A DNA stretch of 64,000 nucleotides. It comes from Bacidia rubella (lineage: Eukaryota > Ascomycota > Lecanoromycetes > Lecanorales > Ramalinaceae). The stretch covers positions 62,001-126,000 of the forward strand of contig JAVTIF010000005.1 of NCBI GenBank assembly GCA_032158265.1, given 5' to 3'. The position numbers and the translations under genes are program-made. This document shows positions 46,001 through 56,991 of the stretch, in pieces (position 1 is the stretch's first letter; the number at the start of each line of letters is the position of its first letter). The notes below the pieces were generated by a model. The model did no database searches. It was not told the DNA's origin and was given only the letters and a program-made list of their open reading frames with translations.

Positions 46001-46074
46001 AAAATAAGAACAGACGTGAAGAAGAGGAGAGTGCGGTCGTGTTGCCGATGAGGGCCAAGGGCGGGACAGGGTAG
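40094..46074 (+). CDS. STAND/NLR-like protein: HeLo-like N-terminus, NACHT, ~33-35 ankyrin repeats
   Basis: Exons 40094-41427 and 41484-46074 are joined by a 56-nt intron (branch AACTGAC) that restores ARAHGMFLLPDLQ; the product is 1974 residues. Residues 1-60 (MADGLSIAASIVAVLDLSAK...) match the fungal STAND N-terminal domain. The NACHT domain has Walker A GIPGSGKT (241-248) and Walker B YIVIDALDES (342-351), with a TTRPGQ sensor-like motif near 380. From about residue 690 the rest is ankyrin repeats, about 33-35 copies with GxTxLHxAAxxG and LLxxGAxI, broken by a charged linker around 44780-44990. Such proteins are the fungal counterpart of NLR immune receptors, where ligand binding to the repeats triggers oligomerisation and signalling through the N-terminal domain, often in non-self recognition or programmed cell death. 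Ligand unknown. All core motifs look intact. Confidence 0.92.
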
Positions 46075-46207
46075 AAAGACGACTTTGGAGGGGATACTAA
46101 GGAATTGTAACTTTCCGTGCAATCATTTAGCGTGGTAACAATGGTGGCTTAGGTGGGGTGCTCTAACAGCAATGTTTTAACACCCTTTCCTATCGACTCA
46201 ACCTCCA

Positions 46208-46924
46208 ATGTCCACCATGTCAACCACCTTCTTCAGTCTACCCCGAGAGATCAGAGAACAGATATACTGCGAGTATTTTCCTGACGAGGTCATTATCACC
46301 CAGCAGACCTGTTCCAAAGATCGCTTCCACAAGCAATGTCAAGCGCTGAACGTGAAAAAGACAGACATCAATATCCTATGGACTTCAAACAAGATCAATG
46401 AAGAGGCCGCACAAGTATTACACGGTAAAAACTTTCGCCTCCAATTGCCCGCCAATCTCAAGGTATTCCGGCCGTTTCCCTCGTCGTTGAAAATCAACAT
46501 GCGCAACGTGAGGATTATCGCCACTCCGCCATGGAATGACGACGGTGGAACCTACCACAGAATTTTTATCGTCACCCTTGCGCAATTGGCCGAGTCGAAG
46601 GAGGCGCGTGCGAGCTTTACGCTTGAGTTCCATACGAACCATTTCGACTTCTCGGCATCCAATACAAGCTTGCTTCCGTGCGTTGGCCGTTTGACTAGCT
46701 TTCGTACAGTCAGGGTCGATATCATCAGTCAAGCAAATAGAATTTTTCCGAAACCATTGTCAGCTTTTGGCTACCTCGGCTATGCCTCCGAGGACACCTT
46801 TGAGCGGTTCGTTAGACAGTTGAGGGTTTCTTTGGGTCCAGGCCAGATCGCAGAGATGGGTTACAATCAGGATAGATTCACGAGGCGTGTGGAGTTTCGT
46901 CCAGTGGATCATCATGGCCAGTGA
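46208..46924 (+). CDS. 2EXR/F-box-like protein
   Basis: A 238-residue single-exon product. The N-terminus SLPREIREQIYCEYF is the typical fungal 2EXR/F-box-like start (LPxEIRxxIY), followed by ILWTSNKINEEAAQVLHGKN, a conserved pattern in this family (N..I..EA..VLYG.N.F). The remaining ~150 residues alternate beta-strand-like segments (IATPPW, TLEFHTNHFDFS, FRTVRVDII). Proteins of this type are very numerous in filamentous ascomycetes; an SCF-adaptor role is assumed from the F-box resemblance and has rarely been shown. It begins 134 bp after the STAND gene on the same strand. The nearest ATG (46208) is followed by a second at 46217. Confidence 0.75.
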   Translation: MSTMSTTFFSLPREIREQIYCEYFPDEVIITQQTCSKDRFHKQCQALNVKKTDINILWTSNKINEEAAQVLHGKNFRLQLPANLKVFRPFPSSLKINMRNVRIIATPPWNDDGGTYHRIFIVTLAQLAESKEARASFTLEFHTNHFDFSASNTSLLPCVGRLTSFRTVRVDIISQANRIFPKPLSAFGYLGYASEDTFERFVRQLRVSLGPGQIAEMGYNQDRFTRRVEFRPVDHHGQ

Positions 46925-48270
46925 GCTAGAGCAGGTGCTTCCAGGTGATGTGGCTTTACCTGAGCAGATCGAAGTCTAATTCTACGTCAACATACAACTT
47001 TTGACCTTGTTACTTCGGGATCTTGAGGACTTCGGCCGCCATTGTTAGCAGTGTTCCCTCTCGTGTCTGGCTTGTTGCTTGAGGGTTGCATGTTGTGCAG
47101 CCCGAATTAGTCGCCAGCAATGTGGCTAGATTTGTGAGCAGAGAGATCGCGTTAGCATCCCTTGTGTTGATATCGAGGGAATCTTTCAGGCTTGGAAACA
47201 GCAACGATGCCAAATGGCAGATGAGTTAGATTTGTCATAGGGCTCGCACATCCGTAGAACCACACGTCTCGCAAGAAAGGAACAAGAGTGAGCTAGTCTT
47301 TATGAATCTTTTTCTACTGCAATGAAAGACACGGGTGTCAACAATCCTGGAAGTGGGAAGTACATACAGCGGCATTTAGGGACTGACTCTACCATGCCTC
47401 ACCAACTCGTTTCAATGTTCCTTGCCAAACAGCATCCCCAACCGCACATTGAAATTTGAAATAGATTGGTCTAAGAATCTCCTTCATTTGCATAAGCACC
47501 GGCATTCCAAACATCATAGGGCACTATGCCACATTGATTAATTTACCAGCCTTCAACGTCGAAGAGGGTTGCTTTTTCCAGGAATGCAGGATATGAGAAT
47601 GGAACACTAGACTTCATCAGGCTTTTCACCGAAAGTGGGTAATGGAAGTATACGCAACGGGGAAATGCCTCGATCGTTAGTATCTCGCCATGACTAGCAC
47701 TTGTTTCAAGTAGCCCAGGAATAATGCTGGAATTTCGACGCTGGACTTGACAATAAACAATCAGGCAAAACGTGCTGGACGCCGAACCACCTGCAAGTCG
47801 GCCTCGAATGACTGGCACAACAAGCGGCAATCAGAGTCATCAGACATCGCTGTTGGAGTCCGAGCGCCACTCGCACTGAGTGCGTAAATGGCTTGATCTG
47901 GAATGACTCGGGCTTCGCCAGCAGGACATGAAGGGATCTGAATATGTATCGCCATTCGCATTGGTGCATTTCCTCCGTCTTACCATGATTGGACCTCAAA
48001 CGGCGCTAGTGTATTAAACACAAGTCTGCGGAACGGGACGTAAAATCCCGACTCATGCTAGCCTGGCCCCCTCCTGCCATCACCATTTACCCATGACATT
48101 CGCGTTGGCGCTAGAGAACAGCTAGATCCTGCTGACTGTCAACACTCGCAAGATGATCCCGTCTATCAGGTCAAGCGTCCAACGTGGCCAGTCACTTCTG
48201 CTTTGGCAGAAAGAGCTCTCACATCCTCCATGAGATTGCCGGAGATTGTATCCCTCTTTCTAAAGACACC
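46925..48270. other. 1.3-kb intergenic region, no gene supported
   Basis: Minus-strand ORFs of 66-97 codons (47010-47213, 47543-47830, 47706-47999) overlap in different frames. One piece (IQIPSCPAGEARVIPDQAI) looks peptide-like, but no start, signal or splice model connects it. The right end should hold the promoter of the P450 gene. A small Cys-containing minus-strand gene cannot be excluded. Confidence 0.35.
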
Positions 48271-50108
48271 ATGTATCTGCAACAGCTGCTGCGAGCTGTG
48301 GGCGTGCTGCTTGTAGGTCTGCTGTTCAGATTTGCTTTTGCACTCTACGAGCACCGCAGAAGACTTAATGGCCTAGTATGTTAGTTCCATGTACTTCTTG
48401 AGCTCTCACTGACAAACCCAGCCCAAGCCTCCGTATCACTGGCTCCTCGGCCATTTGCCTACCATGGCCAGGCTGTCCATGAGTCTCCCGTCCAAGATAC
48501 ATCCTCACACGCTTGTCCATTACCTCAAAAGAACATACGACCTCCCCGACATCTTCTACCTTGACACATGGCCAATTGGTGACCAAATCTGTGCCATTGT
48601 TGACCCAGAAGTAGCCCACCACGTCACGATCCAGCATTCTTTACCAAAGCATGACGCGCTAGAAAGAGCTATCACACCTATCACTGGACCAAAATCGCTC
48701 GTCGCTCTTGAAGGAAAGGAGCATAAGAAATGGCGGTCTGTCTTCAATCCTGGATTTTCGAGTTCTCACCTGATGACGCTCGTACCTGGGATCGTGGATG
48801 ACTGCGTGACATTTGTCAGTGTTCTGCAAAAGCATGTTGAGGAGCAAGATACTTTCAGCCTAGAGGAAGCAGCTACGGGGGTGACAGTTGATGTGATTGG
48901 AAGGGTCGTACTGTATGTACCCAATTAGCCTGCTTGAGTCAAATTTGCTGATCTCAAAAAGCGACGCCCAAATGCACGCGCAGACATCCGCGAATGAATT
49001 CGTGTCAGCGTTTCGAAACCTTCTGACATGGCTTCCAAAGTCTGGAGAAATCAACCCATTCAAGATCTTCAACCCTATTCGCCCACTGGTGCTCAGATAC
49101 GATGCATACAAGATGGATCGCTATCTCTTGGCAGTCATCAAAGCTCGCCTGCAAAGTCGCAATGAGGATGGACCTCAAGAGAGAAAGAAGCGCGCGAAAC
49201 CAATCATAGACTTGGCCCTTGACGTATATTTGGAGGAAGAGGGCAAAGGAGCCTCTAAAAGAACAGAAGCAGTCTTCTCTCAAGCAGCTCTGACACACAT
49301 CAAGGTTTTCATGTTCGCTGGACACGATACTACAAGCTCAACTCTATGCTACACTGCCTATGCTCTTTCCAAGCATCCTGAAATCCTTCAAAAGTTCCGC
49401 GCCGAATGCGACGAAGTATTCGGTCCTGACCCAAAAGAGACAGCGCAGAAAATCAAAGACGACCCTCGCATCATCAACCGTCTATCCTATACGGTAGCCA
49501 TTATCAAAGAAACTCTTCGTCTCTGGCCGCCAGCAAGTAGCGTCCGGGCCGGCGAGCCAGGCTTCATCATCCACCACGACGGCCAACAATATCCCACCGA
49601 TGGCTTCATGACGTGGCCTGTCGCTCATGCTATACACCACTCACCAAAATTCTGGCCCGAAGCCGAGACTTTTATCCCCGAGCGCTTCCTTGCGAAAGAA
49701 GGCGACCCGCTCTTCCCAGTCAGAGGTGCATGGCGCGCTTTTGAGTACGGCCCACGCAATTGCATCGGTCAGGAGCTGGCTATGATTGAGGCGAGGATCG
49801 TGATGGTGCTGATGCTTAGGGAATACACTATTGAGTTGGCTTATGACGAAACTCCTCATGAGGGACAAAAGGGTGGTGTGAAGCCGACAAATACACCGGA
49901 GGGCGAGGGAGCGTACCAAGTTCGCCTTTCCACTGCTGAGCCTGCCGAAGGTATGCCTTCGAGGGTGAAGCGAAATGAAAGGAGTAGTGCTGAGGAGAAG
50001 AGGAGTGGACAGCCAAAGGTAACACCAGAGGGCGAGAGGGCTTACCAGGTACTGATTGCTACTGCTAAGCCCGTTGACGGCATGCCTGCGCGGATAGAGA
50101 GGAAGTGA
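48271..50108 (+). CDS. Cytochrome P450 monooxygenase (stcS/aflN-like)
   Basis: Exons 48271-48375, 48422-48912 and 48962-50108, introns of 46 and 49 nt, 580 residues. The start at 48271 puts a membrane anchor (LLRAVGVLLVGLLFRFAFAL) at the N-terminus, followed by the Pro-rich hinge PKPPYHWLLGHLP. P450 motifs are complete: I-helix FAGHDTTS, K-helix KETLRLWPP (ExxR) and heme loop FEYGPRNCIGQ with the axial Cys. The pattern, including the AYQV..TA.P..GMPAR tail, resembles the sterigmatocystin/versicolorin-type P450s, but the substrate is unknown. The ER membrane is expected. The tail is duplicated: two copies of a TPEGE..AYQV...TA.P..GMP.R unit exactly 129 bp apart. The epoxide hydrolase at 54624 is a plausible pathway partner. 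Confidence 0.9.
49880..50105 (+). repeat. In-frame tandem duplication of the P450 C-terminal segment
   Basis: Matching points at 49893 and 50022 (ACACCGGAGGGCGAG versus ACACCAGAGGGCGAG) are 129 bp, or 43 codons, apart, so the frame is kept. Copy 2 gives the usual family ending. Both copies have diverged, so the event is not recent. Confidence 0.8.
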
Positions 50109-50339
50109 AAGAATCGATGGGATTGAGTCAAGAAAGCACGTTGCAAGACACCATGTCAGGAATCTTGCTAATGCTTGTAGAAGGGTGATCATGGCTAATA
50201 TTGTCTATGGGGGGTGATTCTCGGGCGCCAGCTTAGCAAGCCATATTCATAGCTCGTCCACAACATTCACGCTATCGTGTCGCTCATGCTACTTGTCATT
50301 ACTCCCCTTGTACCCTCGCTCATGCTATCCCTTAACCTT

Positions 50340-51416
50340 TCACTCCCTCACCATGCCCTTCTCGCATTGTACCACTTCCTCAACAACCCTCACGAAATTC
50401 CCAACATCATGCGCGAACCTGCCCAAGAACAGCCCGTCCACTCCACCACTCCCACCCTCTACTCCACCGTTCCCATCCTCCGTTCCTTGCGCCCTACCCT
50501 CCCCCTCCACCCTCCCCTTCGCACTCCTCAACTTCTCCCAAACCCCCGGCCCCGCACTCCCTCCATACAACCACCTCGTCTCGCCAGCCCCACCCCCCTC
50601 GCCATACCGTTCCCTGACCCATCCCCTCAACTTACCAACAACCCCACAGACATGTTCCGCACTCGCTGGCTCCGTCGCGCCAATCGCCCAGACGGGTTCG
50701 TAGGCGAAGATTATACCTGGCAAGGAAGCTTGTTCTTGTTCCCCTCCACTACTACCTCCCCGACCTGCAGTATCTCTCCACACAGCCGCTAGGGCTGGCG
50801 AGACTTGTGCGAAACACTCCCTTGCTGCCCGTTCTACGGTTTCACCCTCAGGGGATGGGGAAGGTGGTGTAGTTTCGCCGATACAGACAAGGGGCGTCAT
50901 TCCCGCGTCGACCACGCCCTGGGCTTTCAGGGCGATTAGGGGCGTGGTTTCGTGGATTGATTTGAGGGTGTCGTAGCCCTTTCCTTCCTGCCCTTCCTGC
51001 CCGTCTTGTCCACCAGCCCCACCCTGGCCCGACCCACCTGCCCTTCGCCTCTCCGCATGCCCCAAACAAACAATCCTACACCCCACCTCCTTGAGCATCA
51101 GCGGGGAGACTTCGCCTGTCAAAGGCGGTGAACCGTGGTGTGTATGGGTGTTTTGCGCGCCGAGCCATATCCGCGGATTCGACAGGTCGGCAAGGAGGGT
51201 TTGGGCGGGATACAGAAACGGGAAGGAGGGTAGGATGAAGAGGGTTAGGTTTTGGGATTTTATGAGCGGGGAGGACTGGATTCTGGGGGATAGGGGGAGG
51301 GAGGAGAGGAGGGTCGAGATGTAGGAGGTTGTTTGGGGGAGGGTCAGGTAGGTCTTTGTTGAGAAGCCGATGAGGTGGATAGGGAGGTGGGATGGGGCGA
51401 GGGCGGAGGGGGACAT
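50340..51416 (-). CDS. Triosephosphate-isomerase-like enzyme (possible tetrulose-phosphate isomerase)
   Basis: A 358-residue single-exon product with TIM-barrel TPI hallmarks: catalytic-Lys position in IGFSTKTYL (K21; the NxK Asn is replaced by Ser), WLGAQNTHTHHGSPPLTGEV, GCRIVCLGHAERR (H120), FAYEPVWAIG (E240) and the phosphate-binding LYGGSAGPG. Classical TPI is about 250 residues; the extra length is a Gly/Gln-rich insert (~127-147), a Ser/Gly/Glu insert (~215-230) and further Gly-rich stretches. It is therefore a divergent paralogue and unlikely to be the glycolytic enzyme. Bacterial EryH, an erythrulose-1-phosphate isomerase, is a TPI homologue that works with an RpiB homologue, and an RpiB gene lies 8 kb away at 59382. 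Substrate is inference. It converges with the P450 gene, 231 bp away. Confidence 0.8.
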   Translation of the reverse strand: MSPSALAPSHLPIHLIGFSTKTYLTLPQTTSYISTLLSSLPLSPRIQSSPLIKSQNLTLFILPSFPFLYPAQTLLADLSNPRIWLGAQNTHTHHGSPPLTGEVSPLMLKEVGCRIVCLGHAERRRAGGSGQGGAGGQDGQEGQEGKGYDTLKSIHETTPLIALKAQGVVDAGMTPLVCIGETTPPSPSPEGETVERAARECFAQVSPALAAVWRDTAGRGGSSGGEQEQASLPGIIFAYEPVWAIGATEPASAEHVCGVVGKLRGWVRERYGEGGGAGETRWLYGGSAGPGVWEKLRSAKGRVEGEGRAQGTEDGNGGVEGGSGGVDGLFLGRFAHDVGNFVRVVEEVVQCEKGMVRE

Positions 51417-51974
51417 TGCTGTGGATTAGAGCGAAGGATGGGATATGAGAGTGAGGAAAGCGGAGGAGGAGAGGGAGATGGAGCGTAGGGTTCGGAGGAC
51501 GGAAGGGAAAGAGGCATTTTCAATTGCGTGGTGTTGGTGTCTCGTAATTTTCCCCATAGTCGTTGTATATAACATCAAATCTAGCTCTTGCAATGATCGA
51601 TTGCATCATTATGGTCATGGTTCTAACCAAACGGTTAGAATATTTGCTTGTATAGATCTTACAACAACGAGATATTCAGATGCATAGCACAGCAGGCAAG
51701 GCGGTGTACTGGAATACTGTGCCCTAACACCAAGCTCAATTTGGATCGCGAATATAAACAGCCTACTTTCCTTAAGCCTCGTCGCTTGGAGCGTCTCAAC
51801 ATCGTGCACAATTCCTATCCCAAGGCTCTCCTGGCACCATCTCTGTACTTGTGGCAGTAGAGATTGCCACAGTCCAAGAGATGGACCCATCAATGCAGTT
51901 GCTGGGGACTGATCGACTCAACACCAGCAATGAGTACGTTCTCTGTTGAAACTTGAAGGGCATAGCTCAAGTCC
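51417..51974. other. Divergent intergenic region, TPI-like and CorA-like genes
   Basis: About 560 bp between two starts pointing away from each other; both promoters should lie here. GA-rich near the TPI-like start. Short ORFs (70-92 codons) have no features. Confidence 0.4.
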
Positions 51975-54158
51975 ATGATGTCTCATTCTACAGACCATCT
52001 GCCTCTTCCAAGCACGAGAGAGTCTTCCCCGGAAAAGCAGAGCCATTCGCTACCATCTGCCTCCTCAGATACCACCCTCAATGACGTGCCCAGTACCTCC
52101 AGCAAGGGCCCAGAAGACTCTGATGAACCCAAGCATGTTGAGGAGGTGGATCTGCAAAGCTTGGTCGTCCCAGTCGATACTAACCGAGAAGATCGCGAGA
52201 ATAAATACACAAAGTATGTGGAAGAATTGGTCAAACAGCACCCCAGCCTGCGGGCTGTCCTTGATTACATGAACAATCCCAACCCTAAGGGAGAGATGGA
52301 TTGTATACAATGCGAGTACTTCAAGATGACCATCATCACGTGGGATGTTCGAAAGAGTCCCAGTGTTTCGGACAAGTTCTTGGAGCTTCCATTGCAACAC
52401 CTACACAAGCCTGCTTTGCTGTCCAAGACTCAAATCGAGGATGAGTTGACCGCGAAGTGCGGACCTGGTACATGCAAAGTGATGATTGTGGAAGATCTAC
52501 TCCCACTTGGAATGAAGGTGAAGCATGCCCTCATCGCTTCGCTACTCAAGAGCTACGAGTCGAAGGCTGACTGCTTTTGCAATTCGCGTAGTATTTAGGA
52601 GCCCTATTGTCACTGGATCCGCATATCTTCTTGCAGTATCTTCAACGCGATAGATCTTTCCCAAGCCACCACGAGCAATCCACCGCATTCGACTATCCAG
52701 AGTTATACCTTTATCATCCTGCAGGACAAGAGACTCTTGCACTGGCATGGTCAAGCGAAATCTTGATCAAACGATGGGGCAGAAGAGGAGGGACAGTCAA
52801 GCGGTTATGGAAAGGCTTGGTGGGGCACTTCCAACGCATAGTGTGGGCTACACCAAGTATTGCTCGAAATCTATCAGGTAAGAAGCACCTGTCATCGCTA
52901 ACACAATTATCCTTTACGCTTCGCTTTACGGTTCATTGACTCCCCTGCGGTAGAGCTTCATCTCGTAATGTGTGACTCAAGGCCTAGCGAGGAGTCAATC
53001 ACGCCGTACTTCAAGTACCAGACATACCATTACCCATCTTTTCAGCAGTACGTTGCTGAGCGGGGTCTGAAAGAGTCGGTACCTACATCCTTCCTCGACG
53101 TCTTGAGATCCGCCGTCCTCGATCTTTCGAAAGACGATGACCAATCTAGCATGCCTTCCACTACTGATGCCAAGCGACAAAGGTTAGGTACCATCATATC
53201 CGCCTATATTTGCGCCAAATGGGAACATATGCTGCTGGCAGTTGAGGAAGGCATCTCAGAAACAGACACACCGCTATCTGGAGACATAACACTCATAGAA
53301 AGCGTAATCCAGCGGAAGCATATTTTCGGGTATCTTCGACGCCAAGTATCAATGCTGTATGTCTGGGCCGTAAGCACCTGCAGCACCGAAGCTGGCACGG
53401 ACATCGTGGAAAGACTGAGAGCTTGCGAGGTCAAATTGAAAGAATGGACCGAAGAGTTGGACCGTGTGTCATCTTCATTACTGGGCATGCTCTCTATCTC
53501 CGAAAGTACTCGAGCTGGCTTTCAAGCCATACGTACGAAAAACATCAGCATTTTGGCCTTCATTTTCATTCCAATCTCCACTGTCGCCACCATCTACGGC
53601 ATGAACGTCACAGAAATCAGTGGCGAGGCTGCTAACCCTGCTATGTGGTCTTTTGGAGTGACTGCCATCTCAGCGTTCGTCGGCACAATCATCCTAGCCT
53701 GGTTTTACATTTTTCTGTTTTCGCCATATCAGAAAAAGTTGAAATTGCTGTCAATCTACATTCTGGACGGGCTTCTCTTCTGCATCTTGACTGGTCTGAC
53801 GCTACTCGCAAAGATCGTCCTCATTCCAGCTACGATCGTAGCATTGCTCATCGGACTTATTCTAGGTCTTGTGTGGTGCTTGTTTTTCTTGCTTGCTGCT
53901 GGGGCATGCTCTTTAGTGAAGGCCAAGGAGGTGGGTTCGAGAATTTTCACTGTAGGGATAGCTCCCATAGCCGTCGTCACTATGTTTGGCAGCTTACCCG
54001 TCTCGTTCCTCATCTACTATGATACCACTAGGCCTTTTCGGGCACTGCGAACGCATAAATGGATGTGGGAATGGTCTGGCTTTCTGCGGGATTGGCAGAT
54101 TGACAGTAAGGAGCCTGGGGAGAATCAAGCCTTTGTTTTGGCTTGTGTAGTTATGTAA
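51975..54158 (+). CDS. CorA-like divalent-cation transporter family protein
   Basis: Exons 51975-52517, 52592-52877 and 52954-54158; introns of 74 and 76 nt with branch GGCTGAC and acceptor CGGTAG; 677 residues. The N-terminal ~70 residues are Ser/Asp-rich and disordered. Exon 2 opens YLGALLSLDPHIFLQYLQRD, the usual CorA-like motif (LG..L.LDP..F..HL). A helical cytosolic region leads to the first membrane helix (ISILAFIFIPISTVATI) and the YGMN signature (Y491-N494), then a second helix (SAFVGTIILAWFYIFLF). Unlike standard CorA, which ends soon after helix 2, about 140 further residues follow with at least three more hydrophobic segments. Such fungal CorA relatives are often of unknown substrate; Mg2+ transport is inferred. 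Start at 51975 or 51978 (adjacent ATGs). Confidence 0.85.
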
Positions 54159-54623
54159 TTGGCTATGGAAGTAGCATCACGAGTTGGTGATGATGCGTTC
54201 TTCTGCGGAATTCTCTTAATTGCTGCGTGACGGGTGCAACCCATGACTTGACGTGCATTGTTCCTTGATACAGGTGTTGATCGTTGTAAGAGCCACGGTC
54301 ATCTGTGGATTCTAGGCCTCCTACAGATAGCGATCCCACGCATCTGCCGCCAAATAAGGGAAGTTCCCTCTTACGCTCGGACCACCTTCAAATGACGTCC
54401 CTTGGCGTCAACTCAATGCGACTCATTTCTAGAAGTGAAGTCATAACACAACCCGAAATTGCTGGATTCGTGGTTAAGCATTAATAATGTTCACCTGCTT
54501 CCTCAATAATGAGTATATAGGCACCAGCCGTCACTCATTTTCGAAGTGGCCAACCTGACATTGATAATCCACCGCTAAAGCTTGCAATCTGTTCGCACCA
54601 ACCCACTCCGCAATTGAGACAAC
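54159..54623. promoter_or_regulatory. Intergenic and promoter of the epoxide hydrolase gene
   Basis: About 465 bp. A TATA-like GAGTATATAG at 54511-54520 lies about 105 bp before the ATG at 54624, a usual distance in fungi. No coding frame. Confidence 0.5.
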
Positions 54624-55875
54624 ATGTCTGTCACACCTTATGAGGTACGTATTTACCTCAAAGAATCTTCAGACACGTCGTTCATGGTGTCATACAGATC
54701 CATATACCTGACTCTGAGCTTGACCTCCTCAATCGCAAGCTCGAGCTCGCCCGTCTTCCCACGAACATTACAAATGCCCGATGGGGCGAAGAGAACGGCG
54801 TCGGCGTGAAGCTCATAAGCGAGACTGTTGACTTCTGGCGCACAAAATACAGTTGGCGAGAAGAAGAGGCGAGGCTCAACAAGCTGCCACAGTTCACTAC
54901 ACCGATCGAGGTCGACGGCTTTGGCACTCTCACCATTCATTTTGTGCATTCCAAAACACCCAAGTCAGACAAGATTCCCCTCTTGTTCCTCCACGGCTGG
55001 CCAGGGTCCTTTGCCGAGGTGGAAAAGATGCTACCGGATCTCAATGAGGCTAGCTTTGATGTGATTGCTCCGTCATTGCCTGGCTATGGCTTCTCTTCCT
55101 ACACGGACAAGCGAGACTTCAAATTGGATCAGATGGCAGAGACTATGCACAAGCTGATGCAGAAGCTCGGGCACAAAGATTATGTGGTGCAGGGAGGAGA
55201 CTGGGGGCACTGGATCGCTCGCCATATGGCGATTGTATACCCGGACAATGTGAAAGCTATGCACCTGAATATGGTAAGCTTACCTCCGTGATCTTACCCC
55301 TAAAATGATTTTCTGATACCTGAATCTTTCAGCTGTACATGAATCCTCCCTTGTTCGAAGACGGCGAGCCCCAATACACGCCCTACGAGAAAAACCTCAT
55401 CGGCCGCTTCCACTGGTTTGTCGACACCAACTCGGACTACAACAAGATCCAGACAGCGAAACCGCGCAATCTAAGCTTTAGTCTGCACGACTCACCGGTC
55501 GGAATGCTGGCCTGGATGGCGGACAAGTTGTTCCTTTGGACAGACAACTACCCCTGGACACCCACAGAGATGATCACTTGGACTCTGCTACACTACTTTC
55601 CCGGCCCCGCTACAGCGATCGCATTGTATCACAACAGCCCCCCGCAAGAGAACGCTTACGATGGACTTGTGGCGAAGAACACCGTCAAGGTGCCCTCTGG
55701 TCTCAGCACATTTCCAAAGGAGCTGAGCCCCGTCCCGCGCTCGTGGGCTGAGAAAGCAGTCAATTTGCAATATTACAAAGAACACGAGAGCGGCGGACAC
55801 TTTGCTGCGTATGAGAAGCCAAAGGAGTTGAGTGACGATATGATCACTTTCTTCAAACAGGTTTGGAAGTCATAG
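54624..55875 (+). CDS. Epoxide hydrolase (microsomal EPHX1-like alpha/beta hydrolase)
   Basis: Exons 54624-54644 (7 codons), 54698-55273 and 55333-55875; introns of 53 and 59 nt; 379 residues. The N-terminal epoxide-hydrolase domain is recognisable (IHIPDSELDLLNRKLELARL, TKYSWREEEARLNKLPQF). The alpha/beta-hydrolase core has the oxyanion-hole HGWPGS (H106-S111), GGDWG with the nucleophile D175, and the catalytic-His region SGGHFAAYEKP (H355). HGWPG and GGDWG together with this domain order define the microsomal epoxide hydrolase branch, which opens epoxides to vicinal diols by a covalent ester intermediate. No membrane anchor is visible, so it is probably cytosolic. It lies between the CorA-like gene and a Zn2Cys6 regulator and could act after the P450 at 48271. 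Confidence 0.93.
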
Positions 55876-56991
55876 TCTGATGCAGCAGGGGCTTGCGAGA
55901 GGCGCATATGCAGGAGCAAGAAGGACGGAGCTGAGACCTTTACGCACATGGCAGCACGTGGTAGAAGAATCCTTTATGCAGGTACGCGCTCGCCAAAATG
56001 TACTCGAAACCCTACGTGCAGTAGTGGTTGCGACATGCGGCACGGAATGGCATTGAGGTATACGTCAGCATCATGACCAAGCTGTTGCAGGGTGAAAGAC
56101 TTGATTGCGAATCCTACATATTCCACGTGGCAGGTCGTGCAGAGGGCCAAACAATCGCAAAATATGAAACGCCTTTGCGACAACTGCATGAGAATCGTCA
56201 TCAACAGTCGTGAGTGTCCAACATGTTTTGAGCCCCCCTTTACGCCGCCTCCTTTCCACCCATCAACGTCAGCATCCACTACTGCAGAGACGCGTATAGT
56301 TGCTCTGCCAATTTGTTGATGCGACATGTCTCAATTTAATGCTCACCCCTCCTGATACGGCCCGAAACATGCACCGTTGCCTCTTATATGCATATGTTAT
56401 GCAGTCTGATGGTTAGACGAAGGATGCATAAATAGGCTGACGATGACATTGGTCAGTGCTTCTATTATCTTAGGTTGGTGGCTTACTTGGCGCGCTTGTC
56501 GCGTGGCGATGCGGACGCTAAGCTTAAGCCGAGGCCGATGATGGATGGGCTAGACTCTTTCCTCTCTAGCAATATCATGTCCTGCATATTCATCAATCCT
56601 TCAACATTCAACATTCCCACCATCTTCGCATACATTCCCTAATACATCGTTCTCATAATTCTACGTGTGTTCTACAGCCTCCCTTTTGCGATGCCTGCAT
56701 ATTGTTTATTCGGTTTGTAGAAACATACGTCTCAGAGAGAGATTATTTGAGTCAGCTTCTTTCCCTTTCATGCAGGAACGAGGTGGTGCTTTATGTTTCA
56801 ACACGACTATACTCGAACCATCATGATCCCACATTTCGTCGTCACCTCATCACCAAACATATATAATATCATTCGTATCGACATCTCAAGTCTACAATTC
56901 TCAAGACATCCTCATCATTATTGATGATCTCGCCAAGACATTCCGCATATCACATCAGCTCCTCACAGAATTAGTTGGCTGAAACCTCATC
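55876..56991. other. 1.1-kb intergenic region, no gene supported
   Basis: Short ORFs only. A plus frame at 56092-56319 has a C..C...C..C pattern (CDNCMRIV...CPTC) but no context to support it. The right part (about 56560-56990) is AT- and TC-rich and probably is the promoter and leader of the regulator gene; no clear TATA box. Confidence 0.4.

Noticed and set aside
50277..50792. 171-codon plus-strand Pro-rich ORF
   Set aside because: Antisense of the Gly-rich TPI-like gene, whose catalytic motifs are clear on the minus strand.
56092..56319. Small plus-strand ORF with CxxC...CxxC
   Set aside because: Only one pair of knuckles, no conserved context and no neighbours that would suggest a zinc ribbon protein.
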